From Pseudoxanthomonas sp. NC8 (lineage in GTDB: Bacteria > Pseudomonadota > Gammaproteobacteria > Xanthomonadales > Xanthomonadaceae), in NCBI GenBank assembly GCA_025232375.1, contig CP060419.1:3223001-3287000 (forward strand): DNA of 64,000 nucleotides, given 5' to 3'. The translations under genes were made by a program, and so were the position numbers. Numbering within the stretch: position 1 is the first letter of the stretch; each line of letters starts with the position of its first letter. This document shows, one piece after another, positions 1-9,081 of the stretch. Under the pieces are notes generated by a model that had not been told where the DNA came from, ran no database searches, and worked only from the letters and a program-made list of their open reading frames with translations.

Positions 1-995
1 TACGGCAGGTGCCGGTTGGCGACCAGCAGCAGGCGGCCGCCGCGCCGCAGCGACTGCGCGGCGACTTCGATGAAGCGCTGGCCCAGCTCGGGCCGGTCGC
101 CGCGATCGTGCGCATGGAACGGCGGATTGCTGACGATGAAGTCGTAGCCGCCTTCGGTAAGGCCGCCGGTGACGTCGTGCCAATGGAAGAACAGGGCCAC
201 GCGCGCTGCGTGCGCGGCGAGGTTGCCGCGCGCCAGTTCCAGCGCGCGCGCTTCGGCCTCGTACAGGTCCAGCGCGGTCACGCCCGGGCAACGGTCCAGT
301 ACCTCGGCGGTAAGGTAGCCCCAACCCGCGCCCAGGTCGGCGCCGCGGCCGGCAAGATCGCCGGGCAGGTGCGCGGCAAGCAGCGCCGAGGCCGGATCGA
401 TGCGGTCCCAGGCGAACACACCGGGACGGCTGCTGAAGCGCCCGTCGAGGATCGGTCGCGGCGCGTCGGCCTGCTGCCAGCGCGCCAGCAGCGCCGCGTC
501 TTGCGCGCCCGGCAGCGGCGGAGTCCAGAACACGCGGCAATGGAACTTGGTCAGCGTCCCGGCGAGTCCGGCCAGTTGCTGCAGGTCCTTCTCGCGCGAT
601 TTCGCACCTTCATCGTTCGCCACCGCGGCGACCACGCGCGCGCCCGGTGCGGCCAGCTCCACGGCCCGTGCCAGCAGCGCCTGCGCCTCGTCGCGCTGCC
701 GCGGCGGCAGGACCAGGACCAGCGATGCCTCGGCCTCGCCTTCCAGCTGTGGCTGCACGTCGAGGCCGGCTTGGCGCAGGCCATCGGCCAGCGGCTTGAA
801 GCCCTGCTCGCAACGCATCCGCTCCAGCGGGAACTGGCGCAGTGGCCAGCCATCGCGCGCGCGCAGGAAGGCGATGTCGCCATGGGCCGGCCACGGCAGC
901 ACGCCGCTGTCGAACGGCAGCACCGGGGCCCTGAGGGGATCGTCGTGGAGGGTCACGCGTGGAGGTACGGCGGGGGACAGGCCATTATCCGCCAT
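1..995 (-). CDS. rsmC: rRNA (guanine-N2)-methyltransferase, RsmC-like, partial
   Basis: Class I SAM-dependent methyltransferase of the RsmC/RlmG family, expected to methylate N2 of a guanine in ribosomal RNA (G1207 of 16S for RsmC itself). The frame is unbroken from the ATG at 995 to the left edge of the window, about 331 codons, so only the C-terminal end is missing. The N-terminal half is divergent, as usual in this family. The C-terminal half has the SAM-binding loop DLGAGWG (about residue 218) and the catalytic SNPPFH motif (about residue 287), the NPPF signature of exocyclic-amine methyltransferases. It is transcribed divergently from the DUF6522 gene at 1127. RsmC and RlmG cannot be separated with certainty by eye; total length near 340 favours RsmC. 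Confidence 0.85.
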   Translation of the reverse strand, partial: MADNGLSPAVPPRVTLHDDPLRAPVLPFDSGVLPWPAHGDIAFLRARDGWPLRQFPLERMRCEQGFKPLADGLRQAGLDVQPQLEGEAEASLVLVLPPRQRDEAQALLARAVELAAPGARVVAAVANDEGAKSREKDLQQLAGLAGTLTKFHCRVFWTPPLPGAQDAALLARWQQADAPRPILDGRFSSRPGVFAWDRIDPASALLAAHLPGDLAGRGADLGAGWGYLTAEVLDRCPGVTALDLYEAEARALELARGNLAAHAARVALFFHWHDVTGGLTEGGYDFIVSNPPFHAHDRGDRPELGQRFIEVAAQSLRRGGRLLLVANRHLP

Positions 996-1126
996 CGCCT
1001 CTGTCCGGTGGACCGGCCTGCGGCGCGCCGTTCATGCATGCGGCCACCCGCCTGACCCAGGTCAAGGCAGGGGCCGATGCTGTGGGTGAACCTGCCATGC
1101 CTCAAGGGAGCCAAAGGGAATCGAAG

Positions 1127-1357
1127 ATGGCCACCGCCCCGCCCCAGCTGGAGATCGACGGCACGATGGTCGCGCAGGCGATCGGCCTGGACGTGGCCAC
1201 GTTCCGGCAGCTGATGCACGACGGCCGGATTTCGGTGCTGTGCGAGCGCGGTACCGGCGAGGATGCCGGCACCTGGCGGGCGTCGTTCTACTACGGCACG
1301 CGGCGTGCGCGCTTTGTCGTCGACGCACGCGGCAGGCCGCTGCCGGCTTCGCCGTAG
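1127..1357 (+). CDS. DUF6522 family small protein
   Basis: A 76-residue protein starting MATAPPQLEIDGTMVAQAIG and ending with a conserved-looking block of short beta strands rich in Arg (residues about 40-72). I recognise it as DUF6522, a small family of unknown function found in Proteobacteria. The chosen ATG at 1127 has a purine-rich stretch (AAAGGGA, 1113-1119) at a good spacing; an in-frame ATG at 1097 would add ten residues and is less likely. It has no signal peptide or membrane segment, so it is probably cytoplasmic. It is convergent with the aldo/keto reductase, whose restored end is at 1397. No function is proposed. Confidence 0.7.
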   Translation: MATAPPQLEIDGTMVAQAIGLDVATFRQLMHDGRISVLCERGTGEDAGTWRASFYYGTRRARFVVDARGRPLPASP

Positions 1358-1396
1358 GGCCGAACCCGTCCCGCCCTGCGACGAGCCGCGCAGCGG

Positions 1397-2435
1397 TTAC
1401 GCCACCGGCGTCGGATTGCGGTACTTGAAGCCGGCCTTGGTGCCAGTACGGATAGGTCTTCGGCACCGCGCTTGCGGCGTCGAGCCTGGCGACCTGTTCG
1501 TCGCTGAGGTTCCAGCCGACCGCACCGAGGTTCTGCTTCAGCTGCTCCTCGTTGCGTGCACCGATGATGACGCTGGACACGGTCGGCCGCTGCAGCAGCC
1601 AGTTCAGCGCGACCTGCGGCAGGCTCTTGCCGGTCTCGGCGGCAACCTCGTCCAGCGCGTCGACCACGCGGTACAGCAGCTCCTCGGGCACCTGCGGCCC
1701 GGAGTCGACCGCGGTCTGCGACTGCAGGCGGCTGGTGTCGGGCAGCGGCTGGCCGCGGCGCAGCTTGCCGGTCAGCCGGCCCCAGCCCAGCGGGCTCCAC
1801 ACGACCGCGCCCACGCCCTGGTCTTCGGCCAGCGGCATCAGTTCCCACTCGTAGTCACGGCCGACCAGCGAGTAATAGGCCCGGTGGGCGACGTAGCGGC
1901 TCCAGCCATAGCGGTCGGCGGTGGCCAGCGACTTCATCAGGTGCCAGCCGGAGAAGTTGGACACGCCCAGGTAGCGGATCTTGCCGGCCCTGACCAGGTG
2001 TCGAGGGTGGAGAGCACCTCCTCCACCGGCGTACGCGCATCGAAGCCGTGCAACTGGAACAGGTCGATGTAGTCGGTGCCCAGCCGCTGCAGCGCGGCAT
2101 CGACCGCGTTGACCAGGTGGTAGCGCGAGGAGCCGACCTTGGTTCTCGCCGTCGCCGAAGCGGAACGTGGCCTTGGTCGAGATGATCAGCGAATCGCGCG
2201 GACGGCCCTTGATCGCCTCGCCGAGGATCGATTCGGCCGCGCCCTTCGAATACACGTCGGCGCTGTCGAACAGGTTGAGTCCGGCCTCCAGGCAGATGTC
2301 GATAAGGCGCCGGGCCTGGGCGACGTCGGTGCTGCCCCAGGCGCTGAACAGCGCGCCACTGCCGCCGAAGGTGCCGGTGCCGAAGCTGAGGACGGGAACG
2401 CGAAAGCCGGAGCGGCCGAGATAGCGGTATTCCAT
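1397..2435 (-). CDS. aldo/keto reductase (frame broken three times)
   Basis: NADPH-dependent aldo/keto reductase of the YajO/potassium-channel beta-subunit-like group. The start [19 protein letters not shown] at 2435 is the typical beginning of the TIM barrel. Other signatures are [13 protein letters not shown] (catalytic Asp/Tyr region, about residues 52-64), LGVSNFSGW (about 160) and the cofactor-binding [11 protein letters not shown] near the C-terminus. The protein changes frame near 2137 (CCAGG read as CCAAGG on the minus strand), returns near 1998 (one C lost), and shifts again near 1437 (a second CCAAGG). Reading across the last break ends in YRNPTPVA and a TAA at 1397, a normal family C-terminus. 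All lesions look like consensus errors. The substrate cannot be inferred. Confidence 0.85.
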
Positions 2436-2711
2436 GGGGATCACCGGGAAAAAGAAACGGGAACGCCATTTCACTCCCCCGCCGGGAGCGGCTCAAGGCC
2501 GCCGGCAGGATGCTGGGTTGCCCGTCGGCCGCGGCGCGATGGACCAGCGAAGGCGTCGCACCCGGACAGGCAAGGAGAGCTACGACCCCTGCCCGGGCGC
2601 GGCGTGGTGCGGACTGGAACCGCGCCAACCGCCCGGCATCCGCGGCAACGCGGCGCCTGACCTGGGAGTATCCTCGACCCACGTCGCATCGCCAGGAGAG
2701 GAATCGTCACC

Positions 2712-3461
2712 ATGCCGGTCACCCGTCAACAGGCCCAGCTTTTGTTGAGCGCCAGCGAAATGGAGCTGTACGACGAAAGCCGCGCCAACCCGCTGCGCAA
2801 GCTCGATGCGGCGGCCCTGCAGAAGCGCGTGGAACGCATCCGCCAGTCCCGCGAACGGGCGCGCGACCTCGTCCAGCAGCAGAAGCTGGCTTCGCGCGCC
2901 AGCACCGGCAGCAAGTTCGGGCACAGCGGCGCGGCCAACCAGCGCAGCAAGGACAAGGCCGCGCTGGTCGACGACATCCTTAAACGCTTCGAAGGCGCGT
3001 TGCGTACAGCGACCGGCGAGCCTGCGCCGACGGTGGCCAAGCCCGCACCCTCCCCAACCCCGCCGCCACGGCGCGCACCCAGGTCAAAGAAGCCGGTCGC
3101 CCGCACGCTCTCCCGCACCGGATCGGGCCAGGCCGCAGGCCTCGCCGCGGGGCCACAGGCGAAGGCTCCGGTGCGCAAGCCCAGCGCACGCGACGTGGCG
3201 GCGAAGAAGCGCATCCAGGCCGCGAGGGCCGACAACAGGCGGCAGGGCAAGAAGGCCCCCTCCCGCGAACGCGCGCCGGGGTCGTCCAGGGACCTGCCGG
3301 ACGCCACCGAGGCTTCGTTCTTCGAAACTCCACGCTTCCGGCCAGCCGGATCCGCCGGCAAGGCCGAGCGTCCGCGTTCCGGTCAAGGGCAGGCGAGGCC
3401 GGGCCAGCACGACACCCGGGGCCGGGGCGGCAGCGGCGGCTCGCGCAGACGCGGTGCCTGA
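2712..3461 (+). CDS. basic hypothetical protein with low-complexity tail
   Basis: A 249-residue protein with an intact frame and a strong ribosome-binding site (AGGAGAGG at 2693-2700) before the ATG at 2712. Residues 1-95 look folded: a helical, charged region beginning MPVTRQQAQLLLSASEMELY, then a conserved-looking KLASRASTGSKFGHSGAANQ segment and a helix ending in ILKRFEGAL. Residues 96-249 are a Pro, Ala, Arg, Lys and Gly-rich disordered tail. The N-terminal block resembles small uncharacterised proteins found alone in other proteobacteria, so the tail may be a lineage-specific extension. The high positive charge suggests nucleic-acid or polyanion binding, which is inference only. No signal peptide or transmembrane segment is seen. 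Confidence 0.6.
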   Translation: MPVTRQQAQLLLSASEMELYDESRANPLRKLDAAALQKRVERIRQSRERARDLVQQQKLASRASTGSKFGHSGAANQRSKDKAALVDDILKRFEGALRTATGEPAPTVAKPAPSPTPPPRRAPRSKKPVARTLSRTGSGQAAGLAAGPQAKAPVRKPSARDVAAKKRIQAARADNRRQGKKAPSRERAPGSSRDLPDATEASFFETPRFRPAGSAGKAERPRSGQGQARPGQHDTRGRGGSGGSRRRGA

Positions 3462-3502
3462 ACCATCGGCCCTGCGGTGCGCCCGCCCGCGCCGGTACTG
3501 GC

Positions 3503-3934
3503 TCAGCCTCCGGTCCCGGGCCTGTCCGATGTCGCCTTGCCCTTCGCCAGCGACAGGTCGGTCGGATCGCCCAGCGCGGCGTTGAGCGCGACCGCCTCCT
3601 TCACCAGCGCATGCACGATCGCCGACGCGATCGCATCGCCATCGCGCAGCTCAAGCGTCGCCATCTCGTACTTGCCGCCGGGCGCGAGCCGCGGCTCGAT
3701 GCCGCGCAGCCGCTGCCCGCGCCAGAACCCGAACAGCACGCACGCCGGTTCGGCACGGATCAGGCACACCGGGCCGTTGGCGGTGTAGACCAGGTGGCCC
3801 CACTTGATCCTCTCGTCCAGCGTCGCCGAGTTCCGCACCGCTTCGCGCAGGGCGCGGACGACGGCAGCCCGCCAGCCGTCGAGTCCGGTAAGGTAGGCTT
3901 CAGGACTGGCGGCATTCGCCATCTTTCCAGGCAT
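3503..3934 (-). CDS. DUF1801 domain protein (YdhG-like)
   Basis: A DUF1801/YdhG-fold protein of about 143 residues. Recognisable blocks are a helical start (AYLTGLDGWRAAVVRALREA), the hydrophobic core IKWGHLVYTANGPVCLIR, then VLFGFWRGQRL and GGKYEMATLELRDG. The fold is frataxin-like and often annotated as an iron chaperone, but the biochemical role is unproven. The start at 3934 (MPGKMANAASPE) or 3922 (MANAASPE) fits the family; an upstream in-frame extension to 4069 is Arg-rich and not family-like. The frame is intact. The gene is divergent from the HipA-like kinase gene at 4072 and convergent with the basic protein gene that ends at 3461. Confidence 0.75.
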   Translation of the reverse strand: MPGKMANAASPEAYLTGLDGWRAAVVRALREAVRNSATLDERIKWGHLVYTANGPVCLIRAEPACVLFGFWRGQRLRGIEPRLAPGGKYEMATLELRDGDAIASAIVHALVKEAVALNAALGDPTDLSLAKGKATSDRPGTGG

Positions 3935-4071
3935 CGTTCTTCTCAGGCCGTCGTCCCGGCCATCGGGGCCAGCCGACGCCACGGTACCGCCGCACTTCCT
4001 TCGCAAAGAATGACGCGCCGCGCCGCGTGGACGCCCTGCGCGCGCGCTACCGCGGACGGTATCCTTCATGC

Positions 4072-4842
4072 ATGCCCCTGCGCCACCTCACCGCCTCCCG
4101 CTATGTCACCCCGCTGCGCGAAGGCGGTTCGATGCCGGCCGTGGTCGAGGCCGACGACCAGGCCTGTACGTGCTCAAGTTCCGTGGCGCCGGTAAGGCCC
4201 GAAGGCACTGGTGGCCGAGGCGATCAGCGGCGGACTTGCGCATGCGCTCGGCCTGCCGATGCCCGAGATCGTGCTGATGGACCTGGACGCCGAACTGGCG
4301 CGCACCGAGGGCGATCCGGAGATCCAGGACCTGATCAAGGCCAGCGCCGGGCTCAACCTCGGCATGGACTACCTGCCCGGCGCGATCAACTTCGATCCGG
4401 TGGCCGAACAGCCCGACGCGGAACTGGCTTCGCGCATCGTCTGGTTCGACGCCTTCACCAGCAACGTCGATCGCACCGCGCGCAATCCGAACCTGCTGGT
4501 CTGGCACGGCAGGCTCCAGCTGATCGACCACGGCGCGTCGCTGTACTTCCACCATGGCTGGGACGGCGACACCGCGCAGGCCGGCAAGCCGTTCGCACTC
4601 ATCCGCGACCACGTGCTGCTGCGCTGGGCGGACCGGATCGCCGAGGTCGATGCCGGCTGGCCGGGCGCCTGCCGGCGGAGGTCATCGCCGACATCGTCGC
4701 CCAGGTGCCCGACGACTGGCTGCAGGGACCGGACGCGTTCGGCGACCCGGCCCGCCAGCGCGCCGCCTACGTGGACTACCTGTGCAAGCGGCTGGCGCAG
4801 CGCGAGGGCTTCGTGCAGGAGGTGATCCGTGCACGCGCATGA
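4072..4842 (+). CDS. HipA-like kinase family protein (frame broken)
   Basis: Protein of the HipA-like kinase fold (the HipA_2 type often mislabelled aminotransferase class I and II). It starts at 4072 with MPLRHLTASRYVTPLREGGS. After two small deletions near 4165 and 4190 it continues with LYVLKFRGAG (the glycine-rich/beta-Lys region), then NLGMDYLPGAINFD, DAFTSNVDRTARNPNLL (catalytic-loop-like Asp/Asn) and LQLIDHGASLYFHHGW (metal-binding Asp). A further break near 4670 leads to PAEVIADIVAQVPDDWL and the stop at 4842. The lesion near 4190 is a lost base where GGCCAGGG reads GGTAAGG. It lacks the HipA N-terminal subdomain and has no HipB-like partner; instead the stop overlaps a DUF3037 gene, implying translational coupling. 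Kinase activity is unproven. Confidence 0.75.
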   Translation: MPLRHLTASRYVTPLREGGSMPAVVEADDQACTCSSSVAPVRPEGTGGRGDQRRTCACARPADARDRADGPGRRTGAHRGRSGDPGPDQGQRRAQPRHGLPARRDQLRSGGRTARRGTGFAHRLVRRLHQQRRSHRAQSEPAGLARQAPADRPRRVAVLPPWLGRRHRAGRQAVRTHPRPRAAALGGPDRRGRCRLAGRLPAEVIADIVAQVPDDWLQGPDAFGDPARQRAAYVDYLCKRLAQREGFVQEVIRARA

Positions 4843-5242
4843 CACCTACGACTACGCGGTGATCCGCGTGGTGCCGCGTGTGGAGCGCGAGGAATTCGTC
4901 AACGTCGGCGTGATCCTGTCCTGCGAACGGGCGAAGTTCCTCGAGGCGCGCATCGAGGTGGACGGCGCGCGCCTGCGCGCGCTCGATCCGGACATCGACC
5001 TGGTCCTGGTGCGCCGCCACCTCGACGCCATCGCCGCGATCTGCCGCGGCGGCGAGGCCGCCGCGCCGATCGGCCTGCTGGCCCCACGCGCACGCTTCCA
5101 CTGGCTCACCGCCAGGCGCAGCGCGATCATCCAGACCTCGCCGGTGCACATGGGCCGCTGTGGCGGCGATCTCGGCGCCACGCTGGAGCACCTGATGGCG
5201 CGGATGGTGCGGCTGCCTGATCCGCGGCGCGCCGACGGCTGA
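4829..5242 (+). CDS. DUF3037 domain protein, partner of HipA-like kinase
   Basis: A 137-residue DUF3037 protein. The start block YDYAVIRVVPRVEREEFVNV and the following GVILSCERAKFLEARIEVDG are typical of this family, whose members sit next to HipA-like kinase genes. The start is a GTG at 4829, supported by an AGGAGGTG ribosome-binding site at 4817-4824 inside the upstream gene; the two frames overlap by 14 bases. The frame is intact although its partner is broken by indels. It has no membrane segment. The function is unknown; the fixed pairing and overlap suggest it acts with the kinase-like protein, perhaps as modulator or substrate (inference). Confidence 0.75.
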   Translation: MHAHDTYDYAVIRVVPRVEREEFVNVGVILSCERAKFLEARIEVDGARLRALDPDIDLVLVRRHLDAIAAICRGGEAAAPIGLLAPRARFHWLTARRSAIIQTSPVHMGRCGGDLGATLEHLMARMVRLPDPRRADG

Positions 5243-5280
5243 TCGTCCGCGGGCCCGACACCACCGGCGCGTGGCGCGTT

Positions 5281-5532
5281 CTAGATCCTCAGCACCCCGG
5301 GGATGATGCCGAGTACGGTGCCGAGCAGGAACAGCGCGACGGCGCCGGGAACGAAATAGGGGACGACCATCAGCAGCAGGCCGCATACCAGCGGGACCGG
5401 CGCCTTCTGCTTGCGCCCGTACCAGAAGTATCCGAATCCAACGGAACTGGAAAGCACGCCGAGCAGGAGAATGGGAGTATCCAGGCGGCCTCCTCGCGGC
5501 GTCGCATCCGGGCAGGACTGGCTGCGGCGCAC
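5281..5532 (-). CDS. small membrane protein, two transmembrane segments
   Basis: An uncharacterised protein whose credible part starts at DTPILLLGVLSSSVGFGYFW: a first hydrophobic helix, a short cytoplasmic linker GRKQKAPVP and a second helix LVCGLLLMVVPYFV followed by a hydrophobic end. The formal ATG at 5532 adds about 17 polar residues that look untranslated. A strong GAGGAG ribosome-binding site lies about 6 bases before the codon preceding Asp, where the sequence reads GCCGCCTGGATAC; a lost A (CCATGG read as CCTGG) would create the true ATG there, near 5483. The length would then be about 67 residues. It follows the UPF0145 gene on the same strand. Function unknown. Confidence 0.6.
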   Translation of the reverse strand: MRRSQSCPDATPRGGRLDTPILLLGVLSSSVGFGYFWYGRKQKAPVPLVCGLLLMVVPYFVPGAVALFLLGTVLGIIPGVLRI

Positions 5533-5548
5533 CGCCGCATCGAGGGAA

Positions 5549-5935
5549 TCAGGCGTCGTGCGGCTCCACGACCACCGCCGTGCCGTGGCACAGCACCTCG
5601 GTGAGGCCGGCCATCAGCTCGGTGGCATCGTACCTGACCGCAACGATCGCATTGGCACCCAGGCGCCGGGCGTGCTGCAGCATCTCGCGGTAGGTCTCCT
5701 GCCGCGCCTGCTCGCAGAGTTCGGTGTAGATCGTGATGTTGCCGCCGAACAGGGTCTGCAGCCCGCCGAGGAAGTTGCCGACGATGGAGCGCGACCTGAC
5801 CGTGATGCCGCGCATAAGGCCGATGTTGCGCACGATGCGGTGGCCGGGAAGTTCGGGGGCCGTGGTCACCATCGAATCGGCCAGCGACGCCGACGGCGCA
5901 CGGTACGCGGAGGAGGAGTTGTACGGATCGCTCAT
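5549..5935 (-). CDS. ybjQ: UPF0145/YbjQ family protein
   Basis: A 128-residue member of the YbjQ/UPF0145 family (heavy-metal-binding domain superfamily annotation, real role unknown). Signatures are [20 protein letters not shown], the loop [18 protein letters not shown] and [15 protein letters not shown], followed by [12 protein letters not shown]. The N-terminal 25 residues, rich in Ser and Ala, are an extension relative to the E. coli protein. The frame is intact. Its ATG at 5935 overlaps the TGA of the upstream subtilase gene as ATGA, indicating translational coupling. Members form pentamers in known structures, and no catalytic residue is established. Confidence 0.8.
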   Translation of the reverse strand: MSDPYNSSSAYRAPSASLADSMVTTAPELPGHRIVRNIGLMRGITVRSRSIVGNFLGGLQTLFGGNITIYTELCEQARQETYREMLQHARRLGANAIVAVRYDATELMAGLTEVLCHGTAVVVEPHDA

Positions 5936-7214
5936 GGTTTTCCCCGGATGGGCGCCTGCTGCGCGGAGCGGATGGACGGCGTGGGCCGGCGTGCCGTGCC
6001 AGCCCCGCTGGCGACCACCTCGGCGCGCGCCGCTTCCACCGCATCGCGCGGGTGCAGCAGGCGCTGGCCGGTGGCGTTGGGCGTGGCGGTGCGCTCGAGC
6101 AGCTGGCGCAGGCGTGCGCCGTCCAGGCCCGGTGCCACCGTGAGCATCTTCGCAGCCGCATTGGCCACCAGCGGTGCGGCCATGGAGGTACCGGAGGGGA
6201 ACGACGCGCTGCCGCCGGGCAGGCGTGCCGGCACGCGGTCGCCGTTGGCGAACAGGCTGATTTCAGCGCCGGTGTTGGTCCAGTCCGTCGCCGCGCCGTG
6301 GCGGTCGACCGCACCGACCATGATGAAGTTGGGCAGGCTGAAGCGCGTGGCCGGGTTTTCTTCCTGCAGGCTGGCGCCGGCATTGCCCGCGGCGCCGACG
6401 AACAGCACCTGCGGCGCATTGCGCATGCCGTCCTGCAGCACCGCGCGGATGCGTTCGACCGAGTAGCGCGCCAGCGCCCTGCGCTCCCCGTCGGGCATCT
6501 GCGGCGCGCAGGCCTGCAGGTTGCCCAGATAGGCGCGCTCGGCGCGGCCCCATGACATGTTGACCACGCGCGCACCGCTGGCGACGAGGAACGCCAGCAG
6601 GTCGCCGATCGACGCGGCCTCGCGGTCGGCCAGTTCGCGCGTCCAGCACGGCACCGGCGGGCGGCCGTGCCACCACTGCTGGCGCGCGACGACGATCCGC
6701 GCATCGGGAAGGCCACGCAGGGCGATGTCGGCGATCGCGGTGCCATGCACGTAGCCGCTCCAGCGCCCGGTCACGTCGTCGAACGCCTCGGCCTCGGCCG
6801 GCGTCTGCGCCTTCATCCTGGCCACGATCTCGCGCGCCGCCGGGCTGTCGATTCCGCCGTCGCGGTCGTCGAGCGCGCGCAGTATCCCGTTCAGTTCGTC
6901 CTGCCGCGCCAGCACGGCCTCCGGAAGCACCGCCAGCGGCGTGTCCCATGGCGCAGCTTGGATGCGTCATAGCCGCGTACCAGCGGCTGGCCGTCGGCAT
7001 CGCGCGCCAGCTGGGCGGGGAACAGCGCCAGGTCCACGCCGCTGTCCCAGATGCCGATGCGTACCGGTTCCGCGCCCGCCGCCGCGGTGACGGCCACGTC
7101 ACGCGCATCCCAGAACGTGCCCAGCCCCGGTGCCTGTGCCATGGCCGCGAACGCCAGGCCCGACAGCAGGTACAGCACCGACCACCGCCCGCACATGCCC
7201 ACGATCGCGTTCAT
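5932..7214 (-). CDS. secreted S8 (subtilisin-like) serine peptidase, one frameshift
   Basis: Subtilase-family serine peptidase of about 427 residues with an N-terminal signal peptide (hydrophobic [14 protein letters not shown], about residues 14-28). The catalytic triad is visible: Asp in [10 protein letters not shown] (about residue 57), His in [11 protein letters not shown] and Ser in [11 protein letters not shown] (about 345). The oxyanion Asn is in [11 protein letters not shown]. The N-terminal part (from 7214) and the rest are in different frames. The break is near 6952, where one base is missing before [14 protein letters not shown]. The gap between the Asp and His blocks is long and helical compared with classical subtilisins. 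It is probably periplasmic or secreted. The stop overlaps the ybjQ start. Confidence 0.85.
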
Positions 7215-7287
7215 GCTGTTTCCCGTTCGCCGTCGGCCGCCGTCGCCGGTACCGCAACGGCCGGGCCACGCCCGGCGCGCGGCCGGG

Positions 7288-7751
7288 TTACCTGCCGCGC
7301 GCGAAGGCGGCTTCGAACTTGGCCGGATCCACGTACTTCTCGTACCCGCCGAAGGCGGCCTCCACTTCCGGGTTCGACATCAGTTCCTGCATCGCCAGCT
7401 TTCCGACCGACCCGAAGGCGATTTCAAAGGACGTCGCACCCTCGTCCTCGAGCGCCCGGGCAGCCTCCGAATTGCAGCTTTCGGTCAGCAGGCGGGTGAG
7501 GATGTCGGCCATTCCCCGGTCGAAGCCGTCACGCGCTTCCCCGGTCACCTTCGACAGGTTGCGGATTTCCGGATGCGCGGACATCCCCGCGTATACCCAG
7601 CGCGCCAGTTCCTTGCGGTCCTTGCCCGTGGTGCTGTCGGTAAGGCACGTACTCAGTGCGTCGGTGGCCGGACCGGCCCACGCCCGCGGCATCGCGACGG
7701 CCAACGGCAGTGCTTAAAGGTCAATACGATTGCAGCGCCCTTCCTTCCCAT
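7288..7751 (-). CDS. conserved exported protein, start region frameshifted
   Basis: The C-terminal 138 residues are in one frame (AGPATDALSTCLTDSTTGKD through EKYVDPAKFEAAFARGR). The natural N-terminus lies upstream: ATG at 7751 with MGRKGAAIVLT begins a signal peptide that joins LAVAMPRAWAG across a break near 7720, where the plus strand reads CTTAAAGG. The mature protein has two cysteines (CLTDSTT and SCNSEAA) that could form a disulfide, and a helical middle. It is probably periplasmic. I do not recognise the family by name; similar proteins with 'CL..ST..D' starts occur as uncharacterised secreted proteins in Xanthomonadaceae and Pseudomonas. No function is assigned. Confidence 0.65.
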
Positions 7752-7909
7752 GGAATCCCCTGTCAGTCCAAGAACCGGCGCATGGCATGGTGGCCGCGCG
7801 CCTGTCGCGTCCAGCCTATCCACTGCGCCCACATACCCCGCGTGGATGCTACCACTCCGCCGAACCGGCAAGGGACCACGGCGGCGCCAACGACGCCGGC
7901 CGCCGCAAC

Positions 7910-8992
7910 TCAGTCCACGTACTGCAGCGGTACGCGCTTCACTCCACAGATAAGGCGGTAGGCGCTGGTCTGGCTGTGCGCGACGACCTGCGCGGCCGGC
8001 ACCTGGTTGCCCCACAGTTCCACCGCGCTGCCAACCCCGGCCTGCGGATGATCGGTGAGATCGATGGTGAGCATGTCCATCGACACGCGCCCGGTAAGGC
8101 GACCGGGTCGGCCATCGATGGCCACCGGCGTACCGTTGACCGCGAACTGCGGATAGCCGTCGGCATAGCCCATGGCGACCACGCCAATCCGCGTCGGCGC
8201 TCCGGTGACGAAGCGCGCGCCGTAGCCGACCGGCTCGCCGGCAGGCAGCTCGCGCACCGCGATCACCTTCGATTCCAGGGTCATCACCGGCCGCAGCTGC
8301 GCGGCGACGTCGTGCGCCCCGGCGAACGGCGAGATGCCATACAGCATCAGGCCCGGGCGTGCCCACTGGCCGCGCGCCCGTGGCCAGCCGAGCAGCGCCG
8401 GCGAGTTGCACACGCTGACTTCGCCGGGCAGGCCTCCGGCGGCGGCGGCGAAGTTCGCCAGCTGCTCGTCGGTGCGCGCGCAGTCGAGCTCGTCGGCGCG
8501 CGCGAAGTGGCTCATCTTCACGATCCTGCCGACATGCGGCAGCGCGCGCAGGCGCTGCCAGGCGTCGCGGTAGGCGATTGCGTCGAAGCCGACGCGATGC
8601 ATGCCCGAATCGAGCTTCAGCCACACATCCAGTGGCGCCGGCAGCGGCGTGCGTTCCAGCGCCTCGAGTTGCCAGGGCGCGTGGACCACGGTCCACAGGC
8701 CGTGGCGGACGATGAGTGCCAGTTCGTCGGCGTCGAAGAAGCCTTCCAGCAGCAGCACCGGCTTGTGGATCCCGGCCTCGCGCAGCGCCAATGCCTCCTC
8801 GAGGCAGGCCACGGCGAAACCGTCGGCTTCGTCCTGCAATGCCAGTGCGCAGCGCGCGGCGCCATGGCCATAGGCATCGGCCTTGACCACCGCCAGCGCG
8901 CGACCGCCGTCATCGCCGCCACCAAGCCGGCGCGCCAGCCGGTAGTTGTGGCGCAGCGCATCGAGGTCGATCAGGGCACGGGCGGGACGCAT
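7910..8992 (-). CDS. alr: alanine racemase (catabolic, DadX-type context)
   Basis: PLP-dependent alanine racemase, 360 residues, intact frame. The PLP lysine is Lys37 in [11 protein letters not shown]. The second catalytic base is Tyr in PVGYGARF (about residue 257). Other family blocks are [22 protein letters not shown] and [15 protein letters not shown]. The ATG at 8992 gives [17 protein letters not shown], the usual start; an upstream in-frame ATG at 9037 is unlikely. It lies 89 bases downstream of dadA on the same strand, so it most likely supplies D-alanine for oxidation by DadA (the DadX role). It may also serve peptidoglycan synthesis if no second racemase exists elsewhere. Confidence 0.92.
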   Translation of the reverse strand: MRPARALIDLDALRHNYRLARRLGGGDDGGRALAVVKADAYGHGAARCALALQDEADGFAVACLEEALALREAGIHKPVLLLEGFFDADELALIVRHGLWTVVHAPWQLEALERTPLPAPLDVWLKLDSGMHRVGFDAIAYRDAWQRLRALPHVGRIVKMSHFARADELDCARTDEQLANFAAAAGGLPGEVSVCNSPALLGWPRARGQWARPGLMLYGISPFAGAHDVAAQLRPVMTLESKVIAVRELPAGEPVGYGARFVTGAPTRIGVVAMGYADGYPQFAVNGTPVAIDGRPGRLTGRVSMDMLTIDLTDHPQAGVGSAVELWGNQVPAAQVVAHSQTSAYRLICGVKRVPLQYVD

Positions 8993-9081
8993 GGATCTGG
9001 CAGGCTCCGGAAAACGGCAACGGGTGCCGCATGGCACTCCTGGCGAACAGCGGACTCACCATGCCGGGAGGGCGGGTGTTG

